Assembly (NCBI RefSeq): GCF_000335475.2
Contig: NZ_ANAH02000010.1
Span: 124,001 to 188,000 of the forward strand
Origin: Cystobacter fuscus DSM 2262
GTDB lineage: Bacteria > Myxococcota > Myxococcia > Myxococcales > Myxococcaceae
Direction of reading: 5' to 3'
DNA length: 64,000 nucleotides
Position 1 is the first letter of the stretch. Each line of letters begins with the position of its first letter. Both the position numbers and the translations under genes were made by a program. The notes below the pieces were generated by a model. That model was not told where the DNA came from. It saw only the letters and a program-made list of their open reading frames with translations, and did not search any database. Positions 8,135 through 15,624 of this stretch are shown here, in pieces.

Positions 8135-8166
8135 ACGCGCATCGCCGCTCGTCAGCCGATGCGCGT
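8135..8166. promoter_or_regulatory. Perfect 10-bp inverted repeat upstream of the ATPase gene
   Basis: ACGCGCATCG (8135-8144) and CGATGCGCGT (8157-8166) are exact reverse complements separated by 12 nt, 34 nt before the ATPase start codon. It could be a repressor operator or an RNA hairpin in the leader. No T-run follows on either strand, so a terminator is less likely. Confidence 0.45.
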
Positions 8167-8322
8167 GCCCACCTTACCGCGCGCACTTCGCCGGTCCACC
8201 GCACATCGCCGCGAGCGTCCACGACCGACGCCGGGCGTAGACCTCGCTCTAAGAGCGAACCCTTCTGGCCCGACGCAGGCGGTGTGTGACTGCCCACGCC
8301 TCCCGTCGCGGCGCCTAGCGGC

Positions 8323-8350
8323 TTGACGGCCTTGCACCCGCCTTCATAAG
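8323..8350 (+). promoter_or_regulatory. Candidate promoter of the DUF2381 gene
   Basis: TTGACG (8323-8328) and CATAAG (8345-8350) are separated by 16 nt, and the ATG at 8362 follows 11 nt later, giving a very short leader. Prediction from sequence only. Confidence 0.35.
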
Positions 8351-8361
8351 TTACCCGGACA

Positions 8362-9288
8362 ATGCGACTTCCCAGGACGGCTGTCCAGCTCATCTTGCTC
8401 GTGGTCCTCATGGCGCCGGCGGCCCGGGCGGGTGGGAGCGAGAAGCTCTCTGTTCGTTCCCTCCTGCTGTAGGAGCACCCGGGCCATACCACCCACCGCG
8501 TCTACGTGAAGGCGCAGGTCGTCACCGCGCTCCGGTTCGAGAAGGCCGTGGATCCGGACAAGACGAAGATGCTCGGCTGGGAGGGTCGGCTCGAGCCGCT
8601 GGCGGTGGTCCGCAACAAGGTCATCTTGGAACCCCTCCACGAGCTTGCCTCCGACGAAGCGATCCCCCTGGTCGTGACGCTCGTGGATGGGACGGAGGTG
8701 GCCTTCCTCCTGAGACCCCAGGGCCTTCGAGAGTGGGGCTGGGCGGACCAGCAAATCGACGTGTTCAAGGACCGTGAGAGCTACGCGGCCATGCACGACG
8801 CCCTGATGCGCTCCTTCGATGAAAACGACGCCCTGAAAGAGGAGGTCGCGCGCTATCGCCAGGAGGAGCACTCGGGAGACCATGCTCTGGCCGCCCTGCT
8901 GACCTCGGGCTCGTTGGCGCAGACGCCGTTCAAGCTCGCGGGTTACGTGACCGGCAAGGACGACGCGGCCGACGTCAACGCGACCCTGTACAAGGGAAAG
9001 GGCAAGGCGGCGGTCGTCTTTCGCATCAAGAACCTGTCCTCGGAACAGCCCTGGATCATGACGTCGGCACGTGTCCTGACCGTCGCGAAAGGCCAGGAGC
9101 GCGCTGTCGCCACACGATCGCTTCCCTCCAGGATCGACCCCGGTGAGTCGGGTGTCGTCGCCATCGTCGCGGACAGGAGCGCGTTCATGGAAGACGGCAA
9201 GCTGACCTCGGTCTTCCTCGAAGTCTATCGGAATGATGGACTTCGGCAGGCCTTCATCCAGCTAGATCCGGACCTCGTTGCGAAGTAG
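8362..9288 (+). pseudogene. DUF2381 family protein, interrupted by in-frame TAG
   Basis: The ATG at 8362 opens a signal peptide (MRLPRTAVQLILLVVLMAPAARAGG). After SVRSLLL the frame meets TAG at codon 37 (8470-8472) and then continues unbroken with EHPGHTTHRVYVKAQVVTALRFEKAV to 9288. The remainder (LGWEGRLEPLAVVRNKVILEPL, VTLVDGTEVAFLL, QIDVFKDRESYAAMHDAL, YRQEEHSGDHALAALL, KGKGKAAVVFRIKN, a final RNDGLRQAFIQLD) follows the myxobacterial DUF2381 family throughout. A CAG to TAG change would account for the stop. Internal initiation at the GTG at 8506 would give 260 residues without a signal peptide, so export would fail. These proteins often sit beside a small lipoprotein and a Ser/Thr kinase; here the lipoprotein follows at 10 nt but the kinase is absent. 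Confidence 0.75.
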
Positions 9289-9298
9289 GAGCGGAGCC

Positions 9299-9793
9299 AT
9301 GATTTCCTCCAAGCTTGTGCGCTCGTGCTGGTCCGTCTTGCTGATGTCGCTGGCTGGATGTGTGACCCCCGCTGGGGGAGTGGCCCTTCGCCCGGATGGG
9401 ACTCCAGGACCGGAGGAGTGTTCGGAAGAGGCTCGCAAGGCGATGAACTACCTGCGCCTGTTCGTCGGCGAGGCGGCCGTGGTTCAGATCGACGCGAACC
9501 AGTCGGCTACCCCCATCACGCTGTACGAGGGACCCATCGAGAGCATGCTCGAGAATGATCTCGGCCTTCTCGATGCGCCATCGCGGCTCTACGGGCGCGT
9601 CTGGACTGGTGGTTCACAGGCCGTCATCCGCTACTACGAGGCCCAGCCGATGAATGGCGGCAACAAAATCCCCCTGTGTGCCGTCGCCCGTATGGGGCTG
9701 GGTCAGTTGCGCAAGCGGCCCGAGTCCCCGCCCGGAACCGCCGTCGTTGATTCCACGACCGCCGCGGTCTTCATCGTGGATTCATTCCGCTAG
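9299..9793 (+). CDS. Small lipoprotein, partner of DUF2381
   Basis: A 164-residue protein starting at the ATG at 9299 behind AGGAGCGG (9286-9293), 10 nt after the DUF2381 gene, so co-transcribed. The signal SSKLVRSCWSVLLMSLAGC ends in a lipobox with the Cys at about residue 21. The mature part contains CSEEARKAMNYLRL, a Gly/Pro-rich turn TPITLYEGPIESM, then LYGRVWTGGSQAVIRYYEA. This resembles the short conserved lipoproteins encoded beside DUF2381 and Ser/Thr-kinase genes in myxobacteria; their function is not established. It ends 3 nt from the convergent decarboxylase, and its last codons are duplicated in decayed form at about 5621-5650. Confidence 0.65.
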   Translation: MISSKLVRSCWSVLLMSLAGCVTPAGGVALRPDGTPGPEECSEEARKAMNYLRLFVGEAAVVQIDANQSATPITLYEGPIESMLENDLGLLDAPSRLYGRVWTGGSQAVIRYYEAQPMNGGNKIPLCAVARMGLGQLRKRPESPPGTAVVDSTTAAVFIVDSFR

Positions 9794-9796
9794 CCC

Positions 9797-11233
9797 TCAC
9801 GCCGCCCGGCGCAGGGACTCCAGCAGGGTCTCCAGGTCCTCGTCCGTGGTGAGCGGGTTGATGAGCGTGGTGCGCAGCCACACCTTCCCTCCGAGCATCG
9901 TCTGCACGAGGTAGAAGTCCCCGCCGCGCACGAGCGACTCGCGCAGGCGCACCTGGAGCGCGTCCAATTCGCCCGGGGGTACTCCCTCCGGCGTGTGCCG
10001 GAAGCAGACGATGTTGCAGTCCGGGGATACGGCCAGCTCGAAGTCCCCGGCGGTCTCCAGGCGCTCGGCGAAGCGCCGCGCCAGATCGAAGCTCGCCGTG
10101 ACGGCATCCGCGAAAATTCGCGTGCCCAGCACCTTCAGGCACGTGTACAGCTTGAGCGCCATCATCTCCTTGGTGCACTCGAGCGTGCGCATCGCCACGT
10201 CGTGCCACGAGCGCGTGTCCTGCCCCGTGAAGAGGTAGCTGGCCTCCTGCGCGAAGGCGTCGAAGGAGCGCTGGCCCTCGCGGAAGAGCACGGCGGTGAT
10301 GAGCGCCGGCATCATCATCATCTTGTGCGCGTCCCACACCACCGAGTCCGCGCGCTCGATGCCCTTCACCCGGTGTCGATAGCGTGGACTGAGCGCCGTC
10401 GACGCCCCATGGGCTCCATCCACGTGGAACCACAGCCCGTGCTTCGCGCAGAAGTCCGCCACGGCCTCGAGCGGATCGAAGGCGCCCGTGGCCGTGGAGC
10501 CGGCGCTGGCCACCACGGCGATGGGATGGCGGCCGGCGCGTCGGGCCGTGGCGAGCGCGTCCTCCAGCGCCTCCGGGCGCAGGCGGTAGTGCGCGTCCAC
10601 GGGAACGGGGGTGACGCCCCCGCTGCCCCAGCCCATCACCCGCGTGGCGCGCGCCAGGCAGTAGTGGGCCGTCTCGGGGACGAGCACCGTGAGCGGCGGT
10701 CCGGCCGTGGCGCCTCCATTCCACGCATCGAAGCCGGCCTTGGCCTGGCGCGCGGCGAGCAGCGCGGTGAGGTTGCCCGCCGAGCCCCCCGAGGTGAGCA
10801 CGCCCCGCGCGCCCTTGGGCATGCCGAGCGTCCCCGCCATCCAGCCGAGCACGTTGTGCTCCATGGCCGTGACGATGGGCCCCATGTCGTACACGGCCAT
10901 GCCGTTGTTGAGGAACGAGGAGACGAAGTCACACAGGGCGGCGAGGGGCAGGGGGGCCGAGACCTGATGGCCCACGTAGTGGGGATGGTGCAGGTGGTGC
11001 GAGCCCTCCACCACGCGGGCGAGCAGGGCGGGGACGTCCCCCGTGGGCTCCTCGGGGAAGTCCGCGGGGAAGTTCGCGATGTGGACCTCGGGCGGGGCCC
11101 AGGGCAGCACGGGGCCCTCGCGGCGCGTGGCGCGGGCGAGGTGGTCGGCGAGCTGATCCACGAGCTGGTGCCCGAGCTGGCGGAAGTGCTCGGCGTCGTA
11201 GGCGGTGGCGAGGGGCGGACGGGGAGGGGCCAT
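9797..11233 (-). CDS. PLP-dependent decarboxylase, group II (aromatic/glutamate type)
   Basis: A 478-residue protein. The frame is open upstream, but similarity begins at the ATG at 11233 (MAPPRPPLATAYDAEHFRQLG). The group II fold is clear: HPHYVGHQVSAPLPLAAL near the N-terminus, NNGMAVYDMGP, TSGGSAGNLTALL in the cofactor phosphate region, HVDGAHG with the PLP-contacting Asp, and SVVWDAHKMMMMP with the Schiff-base lysine K304. It should decarboxylate an L-amino acid, such as an aromatic amino acid, glutamate or 2,4-diaminobutyrate; the substrate cannot be read from sequence. It is convergent with the lipoprotein gene. A decayed copy of its last ~90 bases lies at 5655-5745. Confidence 0.88.
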   Translation of the reverse strand: MAPPRPPLATAYDAEHFRQLGHQLVDQLADHLARATRREGPVLPWAPPEVHIANFPADFPEEPTGDVPALLARVVEGSHHLHHPHYVGHQVSAPLPLAALCDFVSSFLNNGMAVYDMGPIVTAMEHNVLGWMAGTLGMPKGARGVLTSGGSAGNLTALLAARQAKAGFDAWNGGATAGPPLTVLVPETAHYCLARATRVMGWGSGGVTPVPVDAHYRLRPEALEDALATARRAGRHPIAVVASAGSTATGAFDPLEAVADFCAKHGLWFHVDGAHGASTALSPRYRHRVKGIERADSVVWDAHKMMMMPALITAVLFREGQRSFDAFAQEASYLFTGQDTRSWHDVAMRTLECTKEMMALKLYTCLKVLGTRIFADAVTASFDLARRFAERLETAGDFELAVSPDCNIVCFRHTPEGVPPGELDALQVRLRESLVRGGDFYLVQTMLGGKVWLRTTLINPLTTDEDLETLLESLRRAA

Positions 11234-11410
11234 GGGACCGGGTGCATGGCGCCAGTCGGCTCGGGCGTCAATCCTCTGGAACCCTGTCGCTCGGAGGGGC
11301 TCCCGCCAGCCGGGAGGCAGGCCCCGCGCGTGCGTCCTCCCGGATGGTTCGCCTGCCCAGGCGGCATACCTTCCTGAGGGGAGCACCATTTATCGATAGG
11401 GAGTCGCGCG

Positions 11411-11713
11411 ATGCATCTTCTAGACGAGAAACTCATGGAGCGGGCCATCATCGGGGCGGATGGAAAGGTGATTGGCGAGGTGGCCGGCTTCTTCCTGGAT
11501 GTAGACACCTGGCGGATCGACGCCCTCCAGGTGAAGTTGGACCGGGCCGTCGCCGAGGAGCTCCGCGCGCGTCACCCGCTCTTCCGCCCGGCGCTCATCG
11601 AGATTCCCACCCACCTCGTCCAGTCCGTGGGGGACACCATCGTCCTCTCCGTGGTGGTGGAGGGGCTGCGGCAGGTCCTGTCCCTGGGGGACGAGCACGC
11701 GTCCGTTCAGTAG
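11411..11713 (+). CDS. PRC-barrel domain protein
   Basis: A 100-residue protein starting at the ATG at 11411. MHLLDEKLMERAIIGADGKVIGEVAGFFLDVDTWRIDAL is a PRC-barrel pattern: a conserved Gly after an acidic turn (GADGKVIGEV) followed by a hydrophobic strand and a D..TW.I.AL strand. PRC barrels are small all-beta modules used in ribosome maturation (RimM), the photosynthetic reaction centre and stress proteins. The C-terminus EIPTHLVQSVGDTIVLSV fits the last strands. It is 90 nt upstream of a second protein of similar size and type, probably in one operon. Function unknown. Confidence 0.75.
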   Translation: MHLLDEKLMERAIIGADGKVIGEVAGFFLDVDTWRIDALQVKLDRAVAEELRARHPLFRPALIEIPTHLVQSVGDTIVLSVVVEGLRQVLSLGDEHASVQ

Positions 11714-11802
11714 CCAGGGAGTCGGCGCGGAGGGGGGACTCCCCTCCGGCCGGTCCCGACCCCACCTTGGCGGTTCGAGGTTGGGTCCAGGGAGGTGGAG
11801 CC

Positions 11803-12111
11803 ATGAACGCGGATTGGTTGAATTCCCCCTTCGAGCGGCGCTCGATCCAGCACGCGATGAAGGTGTGGGACGAAGACGGGAAGCTCTTGGGGCGCGTGAA
11901 GGCGATTGGCCAGACGGTGGTGTTCGTCCATCAACGCGCCTCGAAGCAACTGTGGGCGGTGCCTCTGTCGCACATCCGGGGAGTGTCGGGGCGGGGGGTG
12001 ACCGTGTCGGGCAAGGCGCGGGCGGCGCTGGAGCCCGCGGGAGACCGGTGGAGCACGGAGATCTCCACGGCCATCCACCCCCTGGCCGAGTCCTCGCAAG
12101 CTCCGGCTTGA
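11803..12111 (+). CDS. Small beta-rich protein, PRC-barrel/DUF2171-like
   Basis: A 102-residue protein from the ATG at 11803, behind GGAGGTGGAG. IQHAMKVWDEDGKLLGRVKAIGQTVVFVHQRASKQLWAVPLSHIRGVSGRGVTVSG has the D..G..LG.V strand-turn-strand, a small hydrophobic core and a final exit strand, as in PRC-barrel or DUF2171-type proteins. It follows the PRC-barrel gene and precedes dapD by 50 nt. The pairing suggests two related small barrel proteins, possibly acting together. Function unknown. Confidence 0.65.
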   Translation: MNADWLNSPFERRSIQHAMKVWDEDGKLLGRVKAIGQTVVFVHQRASKQLWAVPLSHIRGVSGRGVTVSGKARAALEPAGDRWSTEISTAIHPLAESSQAPA

Positions 12112-12160
12112 GGCAGGAGGATGATGCGTCCCCAGGCGTTTCGTGCTTGAAGAAGTGACC

Positions 12161-12985
12161 ATGTCCTCCATCGAAGAGCTGTCCCAGAAGGTGTCCGCGG
12201 CATTCGCGGACCGGGCGAAGTTGAAGGAGTCCGGGTACGCCGAGGCGGTGCGCGAGACGTTGGCGCTGCTGGACTCGGGGGCCCTGCGGGTCGCGGAGAA
12301 GGGCGCCGGGGGCTGGAAGGTGAATGCCTGGGTGAAGGAGGCCATCCTCCTCTTCTTCGGCATCTCCGACATGAAGGTGATGGAGGTGGGGCCCTTCGAG
12401 TTCTTCGACAAGATTCCGTTGAAGAAGGGGCTGGAGGCGGCGGGCGTGCGGGTGGTGCCGCCCGGCGTGGTGCGCTACGGGGCGCACGTGGAGCGCGGCG
12501 CGGTGGTGATGCCCGGCTACGTGAACATCGGCGCGCGCGTGGGCGCGGGGACGATGGTGGACACCTGGGCCACGGTGGGCAGCTGCGCGCAGGTGGGCCG
12601 GGACGTGCACCTGTCCGGTGGCGTGGGACTCGGGGGCGTGCTCGAGCCGCCCACCGCCTCGCCCGTCATCATCGAGGACGGCGCCTTCATCGGCAGCCGC
12701 TGCATCGTCGTGGAGGGCGTGGTGGTGGAAGAGGAGGCGGTGCTCGGAGCCAATGTGGTGCTCACCTCCTCCACGCCCATCATCGACGTCTCCGGCCCCG
12801 AGGAGAAGGTCTACAAGGGCCGCGTGCCGGCGCGCAGCGTGGTCATCCCCGGCATGAAGGAGAAGCAGTTCCCGGCGGGTCGCTACATGGTGCCCTGCGC
12901 GCTCATCATCGGGCAGCGCAAGGAGAGCACCGACAAGAAGACGAGCCTCAACTCGGCGCTGCGCGACTTCGCTGTCTCCGTCTAG
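12161..12985 (+). CDS. dapD: 2,3,4,5-tetrahydropyridine-2,6-dicarboxylate N-succinyltransferase
   Basis: Starting at the ATG at 12161 the product is 274 residues, the same as E. coli DapD; an in-frame GTG at 12143 would add six residues. The N-terminus (SIEELSQKVSAAFADRAKL) and GGWKVNAWVKEAILLFF are family-specific. The middle is a left-handed beta-helix of hexapeptide repeats (GAHVERGAVVMPGYVNIGAR, VGAGTMVDTWATVGSCAQVG) and IGSRCIVVEGVVVEEEAVLGANV gives the later coils. It transfers succinyl from succinyl-CoA to tetrahydrodipicolinate in the succinylase branch of lysine and diaminopimelate synthesis in the cytoplasm. The desuccinylase acting next, dapE, is encoded 1.2 kb downstream. Confidence 0.95.
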   Translation: MSSIEELSQKVSAAFADRAKLKESGYAEAVRETLALLDSGALRVAEKGAGGWKVNAWVKEAILLFFGISDMKVMEVGPFEFFDKIPLKKGLEAAGVRVVPPGVVRYGAHVERGAVVMPGYVNIGARVGAGTMVDTWATVGSCAQVGRDVHLSGGVGLGGVLEPPTASPVIIEDGAFIGSRCIVVEGVVVEEEAVLGANVVLTSSTPIIDVSGPEEKVYKGRVPARSVVIPGMKEKQFPAGRYMVPCALIIGQRKESTDKKTSLNSALRDFAVSV

Positions 12986-13041
12986 GCGCCGCCGGTCCAG
13001 GGTTTCAGGGGGGTGGCGGGGCCACTCCGGGAAGGGTCGTG

Positions 13042-14184
13042 ATGATCGTTGGCAAGACGCTGTCCTGGCACATCGTGCTCAAGTACACCGGCCGTCCGGT
13101 GGTGGTGCACGTGCTGATGGCCACCGCGGTGGTCATCGCGTACAGCAAGTTCAGCCTCACCTTCCTGGCGGTGCCGGCGCTGCCCGTGACCGTGCTCGCC
13201 GCGACCGTTGGCATCCTGCTCACCTTCCGCAACAACTCCGCCTATGACCGGTGGTGGGAGGCGCGCACGCTGTGGGGCTCGTTGGTGAACACGTCGCGCA
13301 CGTTCGCCCGTCAGGTGCTCACCTTCCTACCCGGCTCCCTCTCCAACGAGGCGTCCACCATGTCCAGCATGCCGCGGGCCACCTCGCGCCTGCTGCGCAC
13401 GGCGGTGGAGGCCTCTCCCCACGGCGGCACGCTCGGGGTGAGCGATGGCGCCGTGCGCGACCGCTTCGGCAAGGCGCGGGGCGCGTTCATCGCCCCCCAC
13501 TCGCTCATGGACCACGCCTCCCTGGAGGTGCTCAAGGTCCCGGAGGAGGGACGCGTCGACACCCCGGTGCTCTTCGAGTCCATCACCACGGACGCGCGCG
13601 AGCTGGTGTACGCGCAGATCGGCTTCGTGAACGCGCTGCGCTGCCACCTGCGGCGCCAGGATCCCTTCCCCTCCCTCCAGCCCTTCTTCCACCCGTCCGT
13701 GCTGGAGGCGCTGCGCGAGGAGCAGAACGTGCCCACGGCCATCGTCGTGTGGATGTCGGCGCGGCTGCGCCGCGTGCTCAGCGAGGCCCCGGGCGTCGAG
13801 TCCATGCTCCGCTTGACCATCCTCAACAACTCGCTCACCGACCTGATGAACATCCTCGGGGCCTGCGAGCGCATCAAGAACACCCCCATTCCGCGCCAGT
13901 ACGACGTGCTGCCCCACGCCATGGTGCGTGCCTACCTCGCCCTGCTGCCGCTCGGCGTGGTCGCCGAACTCGGCATCCTCACGCCCTTCGTGACCGCCAT
14001 CATCGCCTTCCTCTTCATCGCCATGGATGCCGTGGGCCGCGACGTCGAGGCGCCTTTCGAGGATGGCTACAGCGACATCCCCATGACGGCGCTCGCCCGC
14101 ACCATCGAGATCAACCTGCGGCAGATGCTCGGAGAGACGGAGCTGCCTCCCCCCTTGCAGCCCGAGAACGGGCTGCTCTACTGA
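13042..14184 (+). CDS. Bestrophin-family membrane channel protein
   Basis: A 380-residue protein (an in-frame GTG at 13039 adds one residue). It has TM segments near the N-terminus (VVVHVLMATAVVIAY and VPALPVTVLAATVGILLTF) followed at once by RNNSAYDRWWEARTLWGSLVN, the hallmark of bacterial bestrophins (UPF0187). The second hydrophobic pair is LALLPLGVVAELGILTPFVTAIIAFLFIAMDAVGRDVEAPF, followed by the conserved D.P......IE.NLRQMLGE end. Bacterial bestrophins form pentameric ion channels, some conducting Na+. The gene lies between dapD and dapE in the same direction, with no obvious link to lysine synthesis. Confidence 0.85.
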   Translation: MIVGKTLSWHIVLKYTGRPVVVHVLMATAVVIAYSKFSLTFLAVPALPVTVLAATVGILLTFRNNSAYDRWWEARTLWGSLVNTSRTFARQVLTFLPGSLSNEASTMSSMPRATSRLLRTAVEASPHGGTLGVSDGAVRDRFGKARGAFIAPHSLMDHASLEVLKVPEEGRVDTPVLFESITTDARELVYAQIGFVNALRCHLRRQDPFPSLQPFFHPSVLEALREEQNVPTAIVVWMSARLRRVLSEAPGVESMLRLTILNNSLTDLMNILGACERIKNTPIPRQYDVLPHAMVRAYLALLPLGVVAELGILTPFVTAIIAFLFIAMDAVGRDVEAPFEDGYSDIPMTALARTIEINLRQMLGETELPPPLQPENGLLY

Positions 14185-14211
14185 CGGCCCCCCCCGGGAG
14201 CCCCTTCTTCC

Positions 14212-15288
14212 ATGAACGAACTCGCCACCCGCCTCGCGCAGTCCACCCTGGCCCTGTGCCGCATCCCCAGCCCCATTGGCGAGGAGCGGGCGCTCGCCGA
14301 CCACGTGGAGCACTGGGCCCGCGCGCACCTGCCCGCGAGCGAGGTGTTCCGCCTGGGCCACTCGCTGGTGCTGGGCCACCTCCAGGACGAGCGGCCCACG
14401 GTGGCGCTGGTGGGCCACCTGGACACCGTGCCCGCGCACCCGGAGGACCGGCCGGCGCGCATCGAGGGCGAGCGGGTGTTCGGCCTGGGCGCCTCGGACA
14501 TGAAGGGCGGGCTGGCGGTGATGATGGCGCTCGCCGAGGACCTGCCCCGCGAGCGGCTGCCGGTGAACCTGGTGTGGGTGCTCTACGAGCGCGAGGAGGG
14601 CCCCTACCTGGAGAGCGGACTGGGACCGCTGTTCGACGCGCGGCCGGAGCTCAAGCGGGTGAAGTTCGGCATCGCCATGGAGCCCACGGACGGGGTGGTG
14701 CAGGTGGGGTGTGTGGGCACGCTGCACGTGACGTTGCGCTTCAAGGGCCGCAGCGCGCACTCGGCGAGGCCGTGGCAGGGGGAGAACGCCATCCACAAGG
14801 CGGGGACGCTGCTCGCGCACCTGCTCACCCGGCCCCGGCGCGAGGTGGTGCAGGACGGCTTCACCTTCCACGAGGTGATGAGCATCACCAAGGCGGCGGG
14901 CGGGCGGGCGCGCAACGTGGTGCCGGAGTCCTTCGAGCTCAACCTCAACTACCGCTTCGCGCCGGGCAAGTCGGTGGCCCGGGCGCAGGAGGACGTGCGG
15001 GAGCTGGTGGGCGACGCGGCGGAGCTGGAGTTCATCGACCTGGCGCCGAGCGGCCGGGTGTGCGCGGACAACGTGCTCTTCCAGCGGTTGATGGCGCTCA
15101 CGGGCCTGCCGGCGGCGTCGAAGCAGGCGTGGACGGACGTGGCGCGCTTCTCCGAGCTGGGCGTGGACGCGGTGAACTTCGGGCCGGGCGAGACGGCCCA
15201 GGCCCACCAGGCCAACGAGAGCGCCCCCATTCCCGCGCTGGCGCTGGCCTACGAGAAACTGGCGCTGTTCCTGAAGCAGGCGGGCTGA
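14212..15288 (+). CDS. dapE: Succinyl-diaminopimelate desuccinylase (M20 family)
   Basis: A 358-residue zinc aminoacylase from the ATG at 14212, 27 nt after the bestrophin gene. Metal-site motifs appear in M20 order: VALVGHLDTVP (His and first catalytic Asp), GASDMKGGLAVMMALAED (bridging Asp), YEREEGPY (catalytic Glu pair) and a late FGPGETAQAHQANE (C-terminal His). The lid region GRSAHSARPWQGENAIHKAG carries the dimerisation-domain His. It cleaves N-succinyl-LL-diaminopimelate to LL-diaminopimelate and succinate. The nearby dapD supports this role over other M20 deacylases. Confidence 0.92.
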   Translation: MNELATRLAQSTLALCRIPSPIGEERALADHVEHWARAHLPASEVFRLGHSLVLGHLQDERPTVALVGHLDTVPAHPEDRPARIEGERVFGLGASDMKGGLAVMMALAEDLPRERLPVNLVWVLYEREEGPYLESGLGPLFDARPELKRVKFGIAMEPTDGVVQVGCVGTLHVTLRFKGRSAHSARPWQGENAIHKAGTLLAHLLTRPRREVVQDGFTFHEVMSITKAAGGRARNVVPESFELNLNYRFAPGKSVARAQEDVRELVGDAAELEFIDLAPSGRVCADNVLFQRLMALTGLPAASKQAWTDVARFSELGVDAVNFGPGETAQAHQANESAPIPALALAYEKLALFLKQAG

Positions 15289-15317
15289 GATTTTCCCCGG
15301 CGGTTGTTGGGAGGCTG

Positions 15318-15596
15318 ATGACTCCACATCCACTCTTCCAGGAATCCGCGTCCCTGCGGCGCACGGTGGTGATGATGGTGTTGATCGCCATCCTGCTCTT
15401 CAACTGGCAGCCGGATCCCCGGCTGCTCGGTGCTCCCCCGCTCCGGCGGGAGGAGGATCGGCCGCTGCCCGAGGACGCCAATGGCGTGGAGACCCACGCG
15501 GCGCGGCCCCTGCGCTCCGCCCATCTGGACGACGCGGGGCGGCAGTTGCCCGGAGGCCGTCAGGCCGCGAGGCGCCGTCCGGGCCGCCGGGGTTGA
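15318..15596 (+). CDS. Small single-pass membrane protein, unknown
   Basis: A 92-residue protein from the ATG at 15318, preceded by GGGAGG (15309-15314) 30 nt after dapE. Residues ~15-28 (TVVMMVLIAILLFNW) form one membrane segment, and the rest is an Arg/Pro-rich tail (RREEDRPLPEDANG). No family is recognised. The clear ribosome-binding site and dapE-like codon use support a real gene, although the low-complexity C-terminus is unusual. Its stop is 1 nt from a hairpin shared with the convergent gene. Confidence 0.55.
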   Translation: MTPHPLFQESASLRRTVVMMVLIAILLFNWQPDPRLLGAPPLRREEDRPLPEDANGVETHAARPLRSAHLDDAGRQLPGGRQAARRRPGRRG

Positions 15597-15624
15597 GCGC
15601 TCGAGCCCGGAAGGGGCTCAGCGC
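15597..15624. terminator. Hairpin between convergent genes
   Basis: gcgctcgagccc (15597-15608) pairs with gggctcagcgc (15614-15624) with one bulge and a 5-nt loop. It sits exactly where the small membrane-protein gene (+) and the outer-membrane-protein gene (-) end, and overlaps the latter's last codons. No T-run, so probably a bidirectional hairpin terminator of moderate strength. Confidence 0.5.

Noticed and set aside
13251-15317. Very long open frames overlapping the bestrophin and dapE genes on both strands (13251-15596 plus, 13327-15333 minus)
   Set aside because: They are shadows of strongly GC3-biased genes: compositions are Arg/Gly/His-rich and no conserved motif appears. Only the last 92 codons of the plus frame (15318-15596) have their own ribosome-binding site and sensible composition.
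15597-15624. The hairpin at 15597-15624 as an attachment site
   Set aside because: It lies between convergent genes and no repeat of it was noticed elsewhere, so a terminator is the simpler call.
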